Below, in pieces: positions 1 to 8,269 of a DNA stretch of 22,914 bases. The translations under genes were made by a program, and so were the position numbers. Where the stretch lies: the NCBI GenBank assembly GCA_017444165.1, contig JAFSXH010000095.1, positions 1 through 22,914 on the forward strand, in the 5' to 3' direction. The notes under the pieces were generated by a model, which saw only the letters and a program-made list of their open reading frames with translations, did not search any database and was not told the origin of the DNA. The first letter of the stretch is position 1. Each line of letters begins with the position of its first letter. The stretch is from a bacterium. GTDB lineage: Bacteria > Vulcanimicrobiota > Xenobia > Xenobiales > Xenobiaceae.

Positions 1-451
1 ATTTGCGTTTATTAAGGCTGGATTTAGAAGACTTAGTAATCCTATTGGAGTGTTCAATAACTCGAAGAATCTTCTCATCTTCAAGAATATCATCTTTTTT
101 TAACTCTGAAACTGGAGATGACTCATCCACAAAGCCAGGCTCAACAGCGAATACTTCAGCAATAGGCTCAACGGTATCTTTAGCTTCAACATCAGCTTGA
201 ATCTTATCTTCAACTATAGGCTCAACGAATGTTTCAGCTTTAATAGCCTCTTCCAGATCCTCACCCACAAAACTCTCTGTTACAGTGCCACTACGGGGAG
301 AATCGGAAAAATTCAAGTGATCCAAATGACTCAAATCCTCAAAATCGTCACCTAAAAAATCACTCTCAGAATTATCCGTAGAACCATGATCCAAGAGACT
401 CGACAGTTCTTCCAACTCATCTAAATTATTATTCTCTAGTGAACTATCCAT
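1..451 (-). CDS. Acidic low-complexity protein, 3' end cut by window edge
   Basis: An open frame runs from an ATG at 449-451 to the left edge with no stop, giving about 150 residues. The protein starts MDSSLENNNLDELEEL and is very rich in Asp, Glu and Ser. It carries three spaced Val-Glu-Pro units (FVEPIVEDK, TVEPIAEVF, AVEPGFVDE) and becomes basic (KSSKSSLNKRK) at the cut end. There is no signal peptide or membrane segment in the visible part, which looks disordered. The ATG lies 6 bases after the stop of the upstream same-strand gene, so it is probably the last visible member of the dnaG-rpoD transcription unit. I do not recognise a family. It may be the disordered N-terminus of a larger protein whose folded part lies outside the window. 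Confidence 0.7.
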   Translation of the reverse strand, partial: MDSSLENNNLDELEELSSLLDHGSTDNSESDFLGDDFEDLSHLDHLNFSDSPRSGTVTESFVGEDLEEAIKAETFVEPIVEDKIQADVEAKDTVEPIAEVFAVEPGFVDESSPVSELKKDDILEDEKILRVIEHSNRITKSSKSSLNKRK

Positions 452-457
452 AAAATA

Positions 458-1177
458 CTACTGCCCTGTTGCCCCCGAATCTATAGAGTCAGACTTCGCT
501 TTCAGTTCCTTCAGTAGGAGTCCTTTCTCTGAATCATACGTAAAACCACCTAAACAATGAACTTCAGGATGAGGACAAGAAATAGTATAACTCTTACCAT
601 TAGAGGTATAAACATACTTTTCTTTACAACCTGGACATATCAACTCCCGCGGCATATATTTAGGAAGCAAAGAGTTTAAATTAGCAGGGAAAGCCTTATC
701 GTGATCTTTAGCATAAAGCTCACACCTAGTGGCTATAGCCTCAACATTGCGAGTGCAATCAATAGTTATCCGCTCTATACGCTTACCTTCAGCGGCGAAA
801 CGTAGCCACCCCCAATCTATAGAGGTCAAACCGCTCACTCCCGCTCCGTAAAGTTCAGGTTTAGGGAAAGACAACTTGTAAGAACAACGATCTTGACTAA
901 CCTCATAGACGAAAGGCTCCCCACTCTTAGGATCAGGGAGGATATCCACCTTAGGAGCTTCTTTGGGCAATTCAGAATTCAAACTCTTATTGAGAGATTC
1001 CAAACTAGCTGGGTAACGACCACTTTGCATAAAGTAATATTCGATCAACACCTGCAGACGAGAGATGGCTTTGATACCTTCCTCTAATTCATTGGCCTTA
1101 ACAGGAATACTCAAGCAACCTAAAAGCAGAATTAATATAAAAACTGTCAACCCGTATAGATTAAATTTTCTCATCAT
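458..1177 (-). CDS. Exported protein with two GspG-like (pseudopilin C-terminal) repeats
   Basis: The protein has about 239 residues. It begins with a basic-hydrophobic leader (MMRKFNLYG, then VFILILLLGC) that could be a lipoprotein signal (LLGC) or a cleaved signal ending VKA-N. Two similar units follow. Unit 1 contains LIEYYFMQSGRYPASLESL and DPKSGEPFVYEV; unit 2 contains CELYAKDHDKAFPANLNSL and CPGCKEKYVYTSNG. This resembles the globular part of GspG-type pseudopilins (helix, then a 'YP.SL..L' turn, then a Y.Y strand), but the methylated pilin helix is absent. The start is taken at the ATG at 1175-1177, which overlaps the rpoD stop; a TTG at 1186 is possible. Adjacency suggests translational coupling to rpoD. 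The function is unknown; an exported or anchored role is inferred from the leader. Confidence 0.75.
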   Translation of the reverse strand: MMRKFNLYGLTVFILILLLGCLSIPVKANELEEGIKAISRLQVLIEYYFMQSGRYPASLESLNKSLNSELPKEAPKVDILPDPKSGEPFVYEVSQDRCSYKLSFPKPELYGAGVSGLTSIDWGWLRFAAEGKRIERITIDCTRNVEAIATRCELYAKDHDKAFPANLNSLLPKYMPRELICPGCKEKYVYTSNGKSYTISCPHPEVHCLGGFTYDSEKGLLLKELKAKSDSIDSGATGQ

Positions 1178-2769
1178 TCTAAACAATCTCGCAATGGATT
1201 AGTTACACTTTTAGATTGTCTCAACTTGCGCAGAGCATGAGCTTCTATTTGCCTAATGCGCTCGCGTGTAACAGAGAACTTCTTGCCAACTTCCTCTAAA
1301 GTATGAGTCCGCCCATCACCTCTCAACCCGAAGCGCATCTCCAAAACTTGACCTTCGCGCGGAGAGAGCAACCTCATGGCCTCTTGAATATCACTTCTCA
1401 ACAGCCTCTCTTCTACTACTTCAGGGGGAGAAACAGCTCCCTCATCTGGAACAAAATCACCTAAATGAGAATCTTCCTCTTCACCTACGGGAGTATCTAA
1501 AGAGAGAGGCTCCTGAGAGATCTTGCGAATATCTCTAATCTTACTTATAGCCAGCTCTTTCCTCTTTTTAACCTCTTCCTTAAAACGATGATCGTTAATA
1601 GGTAATTTCTTGCCATAAATATTTTCTAACTCCGAACGGACTTCGTTCAAATCGACAGGAAACATGCGTTCAGCTATCTCTTCTACACTGGGTTCTTTGC
1701 CTCGAATCTGTAAAAGATCTTTAGCAACTTTGTGCATACGACTGAGAGTCTCCACCATATGTACAGGAATACGTATAGTTCTAGACTGATCAGCTAAAGC
1801 TCTAGTTATAGCCTGGCGAATCCACCAAGTAGCGTAGGTACTAAATTTGTAACCTTTTTCATGATTAAACTTTTCAACAGCTCTGATTAAGCCCAGATTG
1901 CCCTCCTCCACCAGATCAGGAAAGGCCATTCCCCTATTCATAAACTTTTTGGCGATACTAACCACTAAACGCAAATTAGACTCTATCAATCTATTTTTAG
2001 CCCACTTGCCACCATCAACAGTAGCATTCAAATCTTGCCACTGGACTAAATCCTCAGGAGAAAGCTCACCAGCATTAACTTTCTCTCTAATTTGATTTTC
2101 CCGAAGAATTCTGGCTTCATCCCAAAATTTCTTCACTTCTGAACAACGCTCAACGAGCAATACAAAAAAATTCTGCCACAGTTCTACATCATCACAGCGA
2201 TTAGCCATAGTAAAAATTACATTTTTAATATCGTTTTCTATAGAATCTTCTTCTATCTTGTAATTTTCATCGTAGTTCAAAGGCTGATTGCTAACTTTAG
2301 GAACACTAGCTCCATTTAATGGCTGATTCCGTCCAAAATCTTCTTCATTAAAATTAATCCTAGTGAGCATATCTCGAGCGATCTTGTGGCGCAACTCATC
2401 ACATTCTAAGATAGTTTTAGCGGCAACCAAACCATCCTTCATCTGTTTAGCCAAACTAACTTCAGAGGCAGAATCGAGCAAGGGTATCTCGCCTATCTCT
2501 AAGAGATACTGTTGCACGGGATCAACAATACCCTCATCCTGAGTTGAAGCAACTTTCTTGCTCAAACCACCCTTCTTGTCTCTCTTGCTAGTTTCAACTT
2601 TAAGCTCGAAACGACTGGCAGAAAGATCACCGCACCCAAGCTCATCACTTTCTGGATAAACTGTAGCAAAATTTTCTGGTTCCAACTCCCCTTCAATAGG
2701 AAACGAACCAAAATTTTCTTCGTTACTACCCTCATTTATAAAATTGGATCCTAACTGAGAGTCGCTCAT
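1174..2769 (-). CDS. rpoD: Primary sigma-70 factor RpoD
   Basis: Housekeeping RNA polymerase sigma subunit of 531 residues from the ATG at 2767-2769 (MSDSQLGS); a GTG at 2841 would add 24 residues but has no SD. Region 1.2 is near 82-113 (VDPVQQYLLEIGEIPLL), followed by a non-conserved region to about 255. Region 2 is near 262-338, with KFSTYATWWIRQAITRALAD and RTIRIPVHM, the -10 recognition and melting residues of group 1 sigmas. Region 3.2 has EPLSLDTPVGEEEDSHLGDF, and the region 4.2 HTH is near 491-520 (VTRERIRQIEAHALRKLR). An extra segment at about 370-408 splits region 3.1 from the conserved KISQEPLSL block. The protein lies 124 bases downstream of dnaG, the classical dnaG-rpoD order. 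Its stop overlaps the next gene (ATGATGA). Confidence 0.96.
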   Translation of the reverse strand: MSDSQLGSNFINEGSNEENFGSFPIEGELEPENFATVYPESDELGCGDLSASRFELKVETSKRDKKGGLSKKVASTQDEGIVDPVQQYLLEIGEIPLLDSASEVSLAKQMKDGLVAAKTILECDELRHKIARDMLTRINFNEEDFGRNQPLNGASVPKVSNQPLNYDENYKIEEDSIENDIKNVIFTMANRCDDVELWQNFFVLLVERCSEVKKFWDEARILRENQIREKVNAGELSPEDLVQWQDLNATVDGGKWAKNRLIESNLRLVVSIAKKFMNRGMAFPDLVEEGNLGLIRAVEKFNHEKGYKFSTYATWWIRQAITRALADQSRTIRIPVHMVETLSRMHKVAKDLLQIRGKEPSVEEIAERMFPVDLNEVRSELENIYGKKLPINDHRFKEEVKKRKELAISKIRDIRKISQEPLSLDTPVGEEEDSHLGDFVPDEGAVSPPEVVEERLLRSDIQEAMRLLSPREGQVLEMRFGLRGDGRTHTLEEVGKKFSVTRERIRQIEAHALRKLRQSKSVTNPLRDCLE

Positions 2770-2893
2770 CCTCAAAAAACACCTAAATATCTTCCGTGAT
2801 CTTTTCAAACTTCCAATATTATGGTAGAATCGAAAATCCACTGGAGCCAGGTGGCATTCCTTTTCATTATTTTATATCCTTCCCAAGCTGTCC

Positions 2894-4651
2894 CTATATT
2901 CTTGTACCCTTCCTTCGCAAATATGATTTTATATTCATGTACTCTATGTAGTCTTTGTCATTTTTTTCTAAAGTATTATCTTCCAATTGAGGACGAATCT
3001 TAGCAAACAATCTTTCATAACGCTCCTTGAGTACAACGTCCTTTATTGAAGTGGCTAATTCGACGACTAATCTCTCACTTGGGAAATCGATATCTGCAGC
3101 GTAGATCTCAGTCAAATATCTTTCCATAGAGGCATCTGTAAAAAACTTTCTGAATTCCTCGATATTTACGGGACCACTTTCTTCTCTCTTCCATAGATAG
3201 GCGAATAGTAAGCGCAAAGTTTGATCTTTAATCATTTCAGGATCGTCAATTATAGATTTAGCTATCTCGAGATACTTTTCATTTTGAGTACATAAATTAA
3301 ATAACTTTTCTTCATTATTTAACTGACGCTTATGTATTTGCAATGGAGATACTTTACTATTATTCTTTTTATTTTCTTTATAACGAGAGAGAAGAACTCT
3401 AATTCTATCTATAGTCAAACCTGTATAATAACAAAGTTTCTGTTCATAAGAGAATCTTCTAGTCTGATCCTGAATCTTAATAATGTCAGGCCAAATATTT
3501 TTAATATACTCTTCTTTGCCTTCTGGTGTAGAAATATCTATCTCTTGAGCTAGCTGCTCCATTTTAAACTGGACTATACCTTTTTCCTGAGAGAGAAACT
3601 GCTCTACAACTTCTCTCCCTTGTTTAGACAAAGAATCAGGGTCTTCACCTTTAGGAAAAGTGACAACATTAACTTGTATACCCTCTTCTTCCAAAATATC
3701 GTTACTTCTAAGTCTAGCTTTATTACCGGCTCCATCACCATCGTAAGCCAAAAGGGCTCTTTGCGCATATCTCTTCAGCAACACGGCTTGCTCTTTAGTG
3801 AGTGCAGTTCCCAGCGAAGCCACACAATTACCTATCCCTACCTGGTGCATAGAGATGACATCCAGATATCCCTCGACTAAAATCACCTTATTATCCCTGG
3901 CGATCTGCCCTCTAGCGATATTCAAACCATAAAGATGCCACCTTTTCGAGTACAATTTAGTCTCTGGCGAATTGATATATTTGGGCTGTTGTCCTTCAAG
4001 TACAGAACGCCCACCCATAGCCACAACTCTACCCTGAAAATCACAAATGGGAAAGATTAAGCGACCGCTGAGAAGCTCTCTAATTCCTCCCATTGAATGT
4101 ATGCAAACCCCCGCTTCCACCCCTTCTTCTGGAGTGAAACCAGCGTTTTTTAACATTTGCCAAAATTGTTGTTGACCAGGAGCGAACCCCAGACGGAACT
4201 TGTCAGCTATAGCTCTGCTTACTCTCCTCTGTTGCAAATAATCGCGTCCACCCTGACCATCTGGCAATTCAAAGAGATTCCTCTTATAGAAAGAGCAAAC
4301 TCTCTCTAAAAGTTGCAAAAGCCGCTCACGCTTCTCATCTTTATCTCTATCAACACTCTCCCAATCTATCTCGATATTGACCTCTTGAGCAACCTTTTTG
4401 ACGGCCTCTACAAAGCTCATTCCCTCCATCTTCATGAGAAAAGTTAAGACATTACCGCTGAGACCACAACCAAAACAATACCAAAAGTTGCGATAGGGAT
4501 CGACACTGAAAGAAGCGGCCGTTTCATGATGAAAAGGACAGCACGCCCAGTACCTAGAACCGCTGTTCTTCAAGCGTATGTATCTGCTAAGTATGGATAC
4601 GATATTAGCACTTTGTATTATCTTATTTATAGTCTCTTCAGGAATTTTCAA
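2894..4651 (-). CDS. dnaG: DNA primase DnaG
   Basis: Replicative primase that makes RNA primers for the lagging strand together with the DnaB helicase. It has 585 residues, close to the usual bacterial length. The N-terminal zinc-binding domain has C38-P-F-H41 and C59-F-G-C62 (a CHC2 finger). The catalytic core has the TOPRIM signature, with VILVEGYLDV (acidic Glu near 260) and YDGDGAGNKA (Asp near 304 and 306). The C-terminal 170 residues are the divergent helicase-binding region. The start is a TTG at 4649-4651, chosen because the protein then begins MKIPEETINKI, as in other primases; no convincing SD precedes it. Only 50 bases separate it from the divergent membrane-protein gene. rpoD follows on the same strand. 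Confidence 0.96.
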   Translation of the reverse strand: MKIPEETINKIIQSANIVSILSRYIRLKNSGSRYWACCPFHHETAASFSVDPYRNFWYCFGCGLSGNVLTFLMKMEGMSFVEAVKKVAQEVNIEIDWESVDRDKDEKRERLLQLLERVCSFYKRNLFELPDGQGGRDYLQQRRVSRAIADKFRLGFAPGQQQFWQMLKNAGFTPEEGVEAGVCIHSMGGIRELLSGRLIFPICDFQGRVVAMGGRSVLEGQQPKYINSPETKLYSKRWHLYGLNIARGQIARDNKVILVEGYLDVISMHQVGIGNCVASLGTALTKEQAVLLKRYAQRALLAYDGDGAGNKARLRSNDILEEEGIQVNVVTFPKGEDPDSLSKQGREVVEQFLSQEKGIVQFKMEQLAQEIDISTPEGKEEYIKNIWPDIIKIQDQTRRFSYEQKLCYYTGLTIDRIRVLLSRYKENKKNNSKVSPLQIHKRQLNNEEKLFNLCTQNEKYLEIAKSIIDDPEMIKDQTLRLLFAYLWKREESGPVNIEEFRKFFTDASMERYLTEIYAADIDFPSERLVVELATSIKDVVLKERYERLFAKIRPQLEDNTLEKNDKDYIEYMNIKSYLRRKGTRI

Positions 4652-4701
4652 GGAGTAACACTTTCAACAATAGATTTTAAATAAAGGAGAACGCCACAAA
4701 C

Positions 4702-5178
4702 ATGCGCCTGCCCAAAAAATCCAAGAAAAAGTTTGTAGAGTGTACCTTTGGAACCTCTATGCAAAATTTTCTTATAGTCTCTTCCATCGGCGTACTGTTG
4801 TCCATAGGCCTGCTCTTTACAGGACTAAGTTCTAACAGTTCCGCCATGAAATACTCGTTCATCGGCATAGCCATTTTAATACCTACAGTTTGTGGGATCA
4901 TTTACAGCAAAAAACATGCTCGCAAATTAACTCTCAATCCATTCGTAATAACTTACGATAACGGTTCAGGGGAGCAACCACTTAAATTGCGCTTTGATGA
5001 TATTCTCAGTACTTCTTACAGTGAGAAAAATAAAGGACTCTTTGATTTTATCGTAATTACTAACGGTCAAGACAGCTTCACTGTAGAACGATTATTCTTC
5101 AAAGATTATGACCGAATAGCTCAATTCATCGAAGAAGCACGCAAAAACAGCCAAAATGAAGGCAGTTTAACCCTCTAA
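4702..5178 (+). CDS. Small membrane protein with PH-like cytoplasmic domain
   Basis: 158 residues. The short N-terminus is strongly basic (RLPKKSKKKF). Two transmembrane helices lie at about 23-42 and 49-68, joined by a short outer loop (SSNSSAMK). A soluble domain of about 85 residues is predicted to be beta-rich with a final amphipathic helix (DYDRIAQFIEEARKN). That arrangement resembles bacterial PH-domain (bPH/YdbT-like) membrane proteins, but this is an inference from topology and not from a recognised motif. A GGAG at 4686-4689 lies 12 bases before the ATG. It is transcribed divergently from dnaG. Its stop codon overlaps that of the convergent pseudouridine synthase (shared CTAA, 5175-5178). 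The function is unknown. Confidence 0.82.
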   Translation: MRLPKKSKKKFVECTFGTSMQNFLIVSSIGVLLSIGLLFTGLSSNSSAMKYSFIGIAILIPTVCGIIYSKKHARKLTLNPFVITYDNGSGEQPLKLRFDDILSTSYSEKNKGLFDFIVITNGQDSFTVERLFFKDYDRIAQFIEEARKNSQNEGSLTL

Positions 5179-5894
5179 CTCCTGAGTAAACTTTGTACTT
5201 CACTCTTAGTTAGGTGACGATAACGCCCAGTTTTGAGATTACCCAACTTGATCATGCCTACCTCTGTTCTGCGCAAGAGCTTAACCTTACAGCCGATAGC
5301 ATCTAACATGCGGCGCACTTCACGGTTGCGCCCCTCATGTATGACGATACGCACAATCTTTTTACCTTCAGTCGTCTCTATGATGTCAGCTTGAGCGGGT
5401 TTGGTCCAACCGTCTTCTAAACAAATACCCTCACGCAAATACTGTAACCCCTTAAAATCGGGCAGTGGATCGGTCCAAGCTAGGTAAACTTTATCGATCA
5501 TAAATCTGGGATGGATCAACCTATTAGCTAAGTCACCATCATTAGTCATAAGCAATAGACCTTCAGTATCGCGATCTAAACGGCCGACAGGAAAGATCCT
5601 CTCCTTTATATCACCTACAAGCTCCATAACCGTCTTCCTGTCTAATTCATCTTTGACAGTCGTCACATAGCCTCTAGGCTTATTCAGCATGATGTAAATA
5701 AGTTTCTGGCTCTTGCGCTCCAGCGTTCCATAACCTTCAACTTCGATAACGTCTTTAAATCTGTCGGCCTTGTCACCCAAATGAGCAATCTTGCCATTGA
5801 CTTTAACCGCCCCATCCGCGATCAACTCCTCACAGCGACGACGAGAAGCCACACCAGAGGAAGCGAGAATTTTTTGTAAACGTTCCAACTCCAT
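5175..5894 (-). CDS. RsuA/RluB-family pseudouridine synthase
   Basis: 239 residues. It isomerises specific uridines in ribosomal RNA to pseudouridine. The N-terminal S4 RNA-binding domain is at about 1-60 (RLQKILASSGVASRRRCEEL, then VKVNGKIAHLGDKAD). The catalytic domain contains PVGRLDRDTEGLLLMTNDG, in which Asp107 of GRLD is the family's invariant catalytic aspartate. RNREVRRMLDAIG and LLRRTEVG motifs lie near the C-terminus. The length and the SRRRCEELI element suit RluB (23S rRNA), but RluB, RluF and RsuA cannot be separated by eye, so no symbol is given. The ATG is at 5892-5894; no clear SD is visible. The gene is convergent with the upstream membrane-protein gene and divergent from the Fic gene. 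Confidence 0.92.
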   Translation of the reverse strand: MELERLQKILASSGVASRRRCEELIADGAVKVNGKIAHLGDKADRFKDVIEVEGYGTLERKSQKLIYIMLNKPRGYVTTVKDELDRKTVMELVGDIKERIFPVGRLDRDTEGLLLMTNDGDLANRLIHPRFMIDKVYLAWTDPLPDFKGLQYLREGICLEDGWTKPAQADIIETTEGKKIVRIVIHEGRNREVRRMLDAIGCKVKLLRRTEVGMIKLGNLKTGRYRHLTKSEVQSLLRS

Positions 5895-6033
5895 AATAGG
5901 TAGTTTTTGCTCTGGTCAGTTGCCATTTTCCTGCTATAGCCGATCATTGTAAAAAGGAAGGAACAGCTAATTAAAGCCTAGAAAGCGGAGGGCCTCCTGA
6001 TATCACAGATTGCGGCGGATCAAAGTTTTGGTT

Positions 6034-7314
6034 ATGTCATTTTTTAGGACAAGTAATACTCAAAATACTAAAAAGACAAATCCAACTAATGGCACAGATG
6101 TAAGTCGTTGGGATCTGTTTACCTGTGTTGCTGGCCGTCCAGAGGGCATAGCTCTAGCCAGAATTGCCCACACTCTGCACGTAGAAAGGGAGCGTTCTTT
6201 AATTCTCCCTCTAGGCGAGTTAGAAGATGAAGACTTAATCGTCTGTGATTCTAAAGACCACTACATCCTCAGTACAAAGCCAAGAGCTCAGGAATTGCGC
6301 GTAACAATGGCTTATGCCCTAGCCTATGGTTACGATTACAATGTATATTTTGATGAAGAGATGGTGGCCTTTCTAAAAAAAGCCTATCGCAGTGATTATT
6401 TTAATCTCAAAGATGTCTCTGCTAAGTTGATGCCTCCAGCTATCGTAGATAGGCTAGTCCGCGATAATCTGCTCCTCATCTACAAATTTGATCCTTTCAT
6501 CGGCCGTATAGTCGAAAATCCATTTTTAGATGGCCTGTGTAATTATTTGAATATAAAGAGATCTGGATCTTTCTCATTTTTTCGTGAGAAGATCTCTTTG
6601 AGCAGTGTTTTGCAAGACCGCTTTACAAATGTAGAAAAAGAAGATGATCCTCAGATACTGGCGGCCAAAAAATTCTTTGCCAATTACCGTCCCCAAGAGA
6701 AGAAATTGCTTCCCAACCCCATAGAGGTCGAACTGCGCGATAGTGTGCAAAAAGAAGATTCTGAATTTTTTGATCCCAAATCTAGAGAAAATTTTGAAAA
6801 AGCCTGGGAAGCTATGCACGAGGATATAGCCAACGAAGTTCCTCTCAGTCCTGAAGTCATAATAAAGTACCATAAGCTAATTATGGCTGATACGGATATC
6901 CCTAGTACGTATCGCGATCATGAAGTAATTATCGCCAACAACAAGTACTTTACAACTGCCGCGATTCCCGACATTCCCTATCTTTTGGAGGATCTGCTAA
7001 ATTATCTAAACGATGTGGAACCGCCGACTCAAGAGGATGCACTTAAAGTTTGTGCTTATACCTACAATGAATTCATCCACATCCACCCCTTCTCCGATGG
7101 CAACAGTCGAACAGATCGCGTCCTCCTAGGTTATCTGCTCAACAAGTTTGGCTTGCCATTCGAGCGAATTTCTAACAGCTTTGAGGTTAGTTTCCTGATC
7201 GTCAGCAAAGGGGCCAAAGAGCGCAACGATGACAATATCCGCGATGTTTTAGAGCAGATATACCTCAGTTGCATAAATAAGTTGGAGTTAGCTAAGGCAA
7301 TCAATCAAGATTAG
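6034..7314 (+). CDS. Fic-domain protein with N-terminal winged-helix-like region
   Basis: 426 residues from the ATG at 6034. A TTG at 6010 in frame would add 8 residues; neither start has a well-placed SD. Residues of about 25-90 (LFTCVAGRPEGIALARIAHTL) look like a winged helix with a charged wing; a middle region of unknown fold follows. The Fic domain occupies about 250-415. It includes SPEVIIKYHKLIMAD, STYRDHEVII, the flap-like FTTAAIPDIPYLLEDLL and the active-site loop HPFSDGNSRTDR with the catalytic His at about 351. Fic enzymes usually transfer AMP from ATP to a protein hydroxyl group. The usual GNGR is GNSR here. I see no clear (S/T)xxxE(G/N) inhibitory helix and no adjacent small antitoxin. 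The target and activity are unknown. Confidence 0.9.
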   Translation: MSFFRTSNTQNTKKTNPTNGTDVSRWDLFTCVAGRPEGIALARIAHTLHVERERSLILPLGELEDEDLIVCDSKDHYILSTKPRAQELRVTMAYALAYGYDYNVYFDEEMVAFLKKAYRSDYFNLKDVSAKLMPPAIVDRLVRDNLLLIYKFDPFIGRIVENPFLDGLCNYLNIKRSGSFSFFREKISLSSVLQDRFTNVEKEDDPQILAAKKFFANYRPQEKKLLPNPIEVELRDSVQKEDSEFFDPKSRENFEKAWEAMHEDIANEVPLSPEVIIKYHKLIMADTDIPSTYRDHEVIIANNKYFTTAAIPDIPYLLEDLLNYLNDVEPPTQEDALKVCAYTYNEFIHIHPFSDGNSRTDRVLLGYLLNKFGLPFERISNSFEVSFLIVSKGAKERNDDNIRDVLEQIYLSCINKLELAKAINQD

Positions 7315-7565
7315 TATTGTTTGTTGTATCATGTAGGCCTTGCGTGTTTTGGCCTTTGCCTTGTTTGTCTTTGCGCCGTAAGCCCTTGCGTTTTTTTTGC
7401 GTTGTAAGAACGATATGTTATGTTTATACATGGCCTACAACGCTAAAAAACACAAAGGCTAGCTCAGAGGGCAGATCTATAGAAAAATTTTCACAGGCTC
7501 GCGACTACATTGTAATAGATAGAATATTCATGGATATACTTATGTGCTCAACTTGATTTTACAAT
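7315..7565. other. Non-coding gap with imperfect inverted repeat
   Basis: The 251 bases between the convergent Fic gene and the secreted zinc-finger gene hold no convincing gene; a 79-codon frame here has atypical composition. The part at 7320-7460 is built of recurring words (TTGCG, GCCTT, GTTGTAAG). GCGTTGTA near 7400-7407 pairs perfectly with TACAACGC near 7436-7443. A T-run outside the left arm can pair with the A-run outside the right arm after one mismatch, giving a stem of about 15 bp. It may act as a bidirectional terminator or be a degenerate repeat element. Nothing else is visible in the rest of the gap. Confidence 0.4.
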
Positions 7566-8114
7566 CTACTTAAAATAATCTACTCTGTTGTCAAGATAAT
7601 GAAGAAGTCGTTGTGAACTTTCTAATTGTCGTTTATTAGACTCCATAAAATAGAGCATTTGAGGATCATTTTTATAGTATTCCTTAGCTCTTCTCCATTC
7701 CTCAGGAGTTGTAGAAGGAGTATAAAAAGGACTGGGAGGGGGAGTTATATAAAGGTTGCTAGTATTAGAGTTAGAGTAAGAACTGGAACCGTAGGTTCCA
7801 CCAGATGAATATCCACCACTGTAATTACTGCCAGATGAATACCCACCTTGAGTACGTCTCTCATTCATAATCTCAGTACCAGACGTGAAAGAACCACTAC
7901 CGCCACAGAGTCTACACGTTTTGTGTATGTGAGTACGTCCAGTAGAACCGCAAGTACTACAATACTCAGTACCACTACCGCAGTATGTAGGGAATCTATC
8001 AACTGTTGAACCGTGACAACTAGGACAAGTTCCAGCAAAAGCTGGCAGTCCCAAACTACAAATACCCAAAACTAGAACGGCAAAAGCATTTACACACTTA
8101 GAATAAGTACTCAT
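7566..8114 (-). CDS. Exported Cys-rich protein with DnaJ-type zinc-finger repeats
   Basis: 182 residues with an evident signal peptide: a hydrophobic core FAVLVLGICSLGLPAFA and likely cleavage after AFA at residue 27. The mature N-terminus has CxxCxG-like units, CPSCHG (30-35), YCGSG (44-48), CSTCGSTG (52-59) and CRLCGGSG (67-74). These resemble the zinc-binding centre of DnaJ without a J domain. Residues 88-120 are a Gly/Ser/Tyr-rich repeat (GGYSSG recurring), followed by a Pro-rich spacer and a C-terminal helix of about 45 residues (PEEWRRAKEYYKNDPQML). A strong SD, GGAGGAG, lies just before the ATG. It is probably monocistronic. The exported location is unusual for this fold. Function unknown; protein binding or disulfide-related roles are only possibilities. 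Confidence 0.85.
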   Translation of the reverse strand: MSTYSKCVNAFAVLVLGICSLGLPAFAGTCPSCHGSTVDRFPTYCGSGTEYCSTCGSTGRTHIHKTCRLCGGSGSFTSGTEIMNERRTQGGYSSGSNYSGGYSSGGTYGSSSYSNSNTSNLYITPPPSPFYTPSTTPEEWRRAKEYYKNDPQMLYFMESNKRQLESSQRLLHYLDNRVDYFK

Positions 8115-8199
8115 TTACATCTCCTCCATCAAAGCAAATAAACTAACAGGCAATGTCCGTTTTTCAATTACTCTTAAGAGCAACTGAGGCAATCTTAAC

Positions 8200-8229
8200 A
8201 TATAACAATTATTTGATAAGAAGTGTAAA
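8200..8229 (-). promoter_or_regulatory. Possible promoter of the exported Cys-rich gene
   Basis: Read on the minus strand, TTTACA (8224-8229) and TTATAT (8200-8205) are separated by 18 bases. They lie about 85 bases upstream of the start of the gene ending at 7566, in the gap after mutL. The match to sigma-70 consensus is moderate only. No other start signal is evident in this gap. Confidence 0.3.
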
Positions 8230-8269
8230 TCTAAAATCTGTGATTATTTTCAAAACTGGCTCAATCACC

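Noticed and set aside
2770..2893. Separate promoter for rpoD in the dnaG-rpoD gap
   Set aside because: CATAAT occurs near 2815-2825 on the minus strand but no -35 lies at a proper distance.
5987..5997. Palindrome GGAGG-G-CCTCC upstream of the Fic gene as an operator or SD
   Set aside because: It is 12 bases before the TTG at 6010 or over 35 before the ATG. It is too short and single to support a regulatory claim.
7317..7556. A 79-codon frame after the Fic gene
   Set aside because: No SD, Cys- and Arg-rich random-looking sequence, and it lies over the inverted-repeat region.
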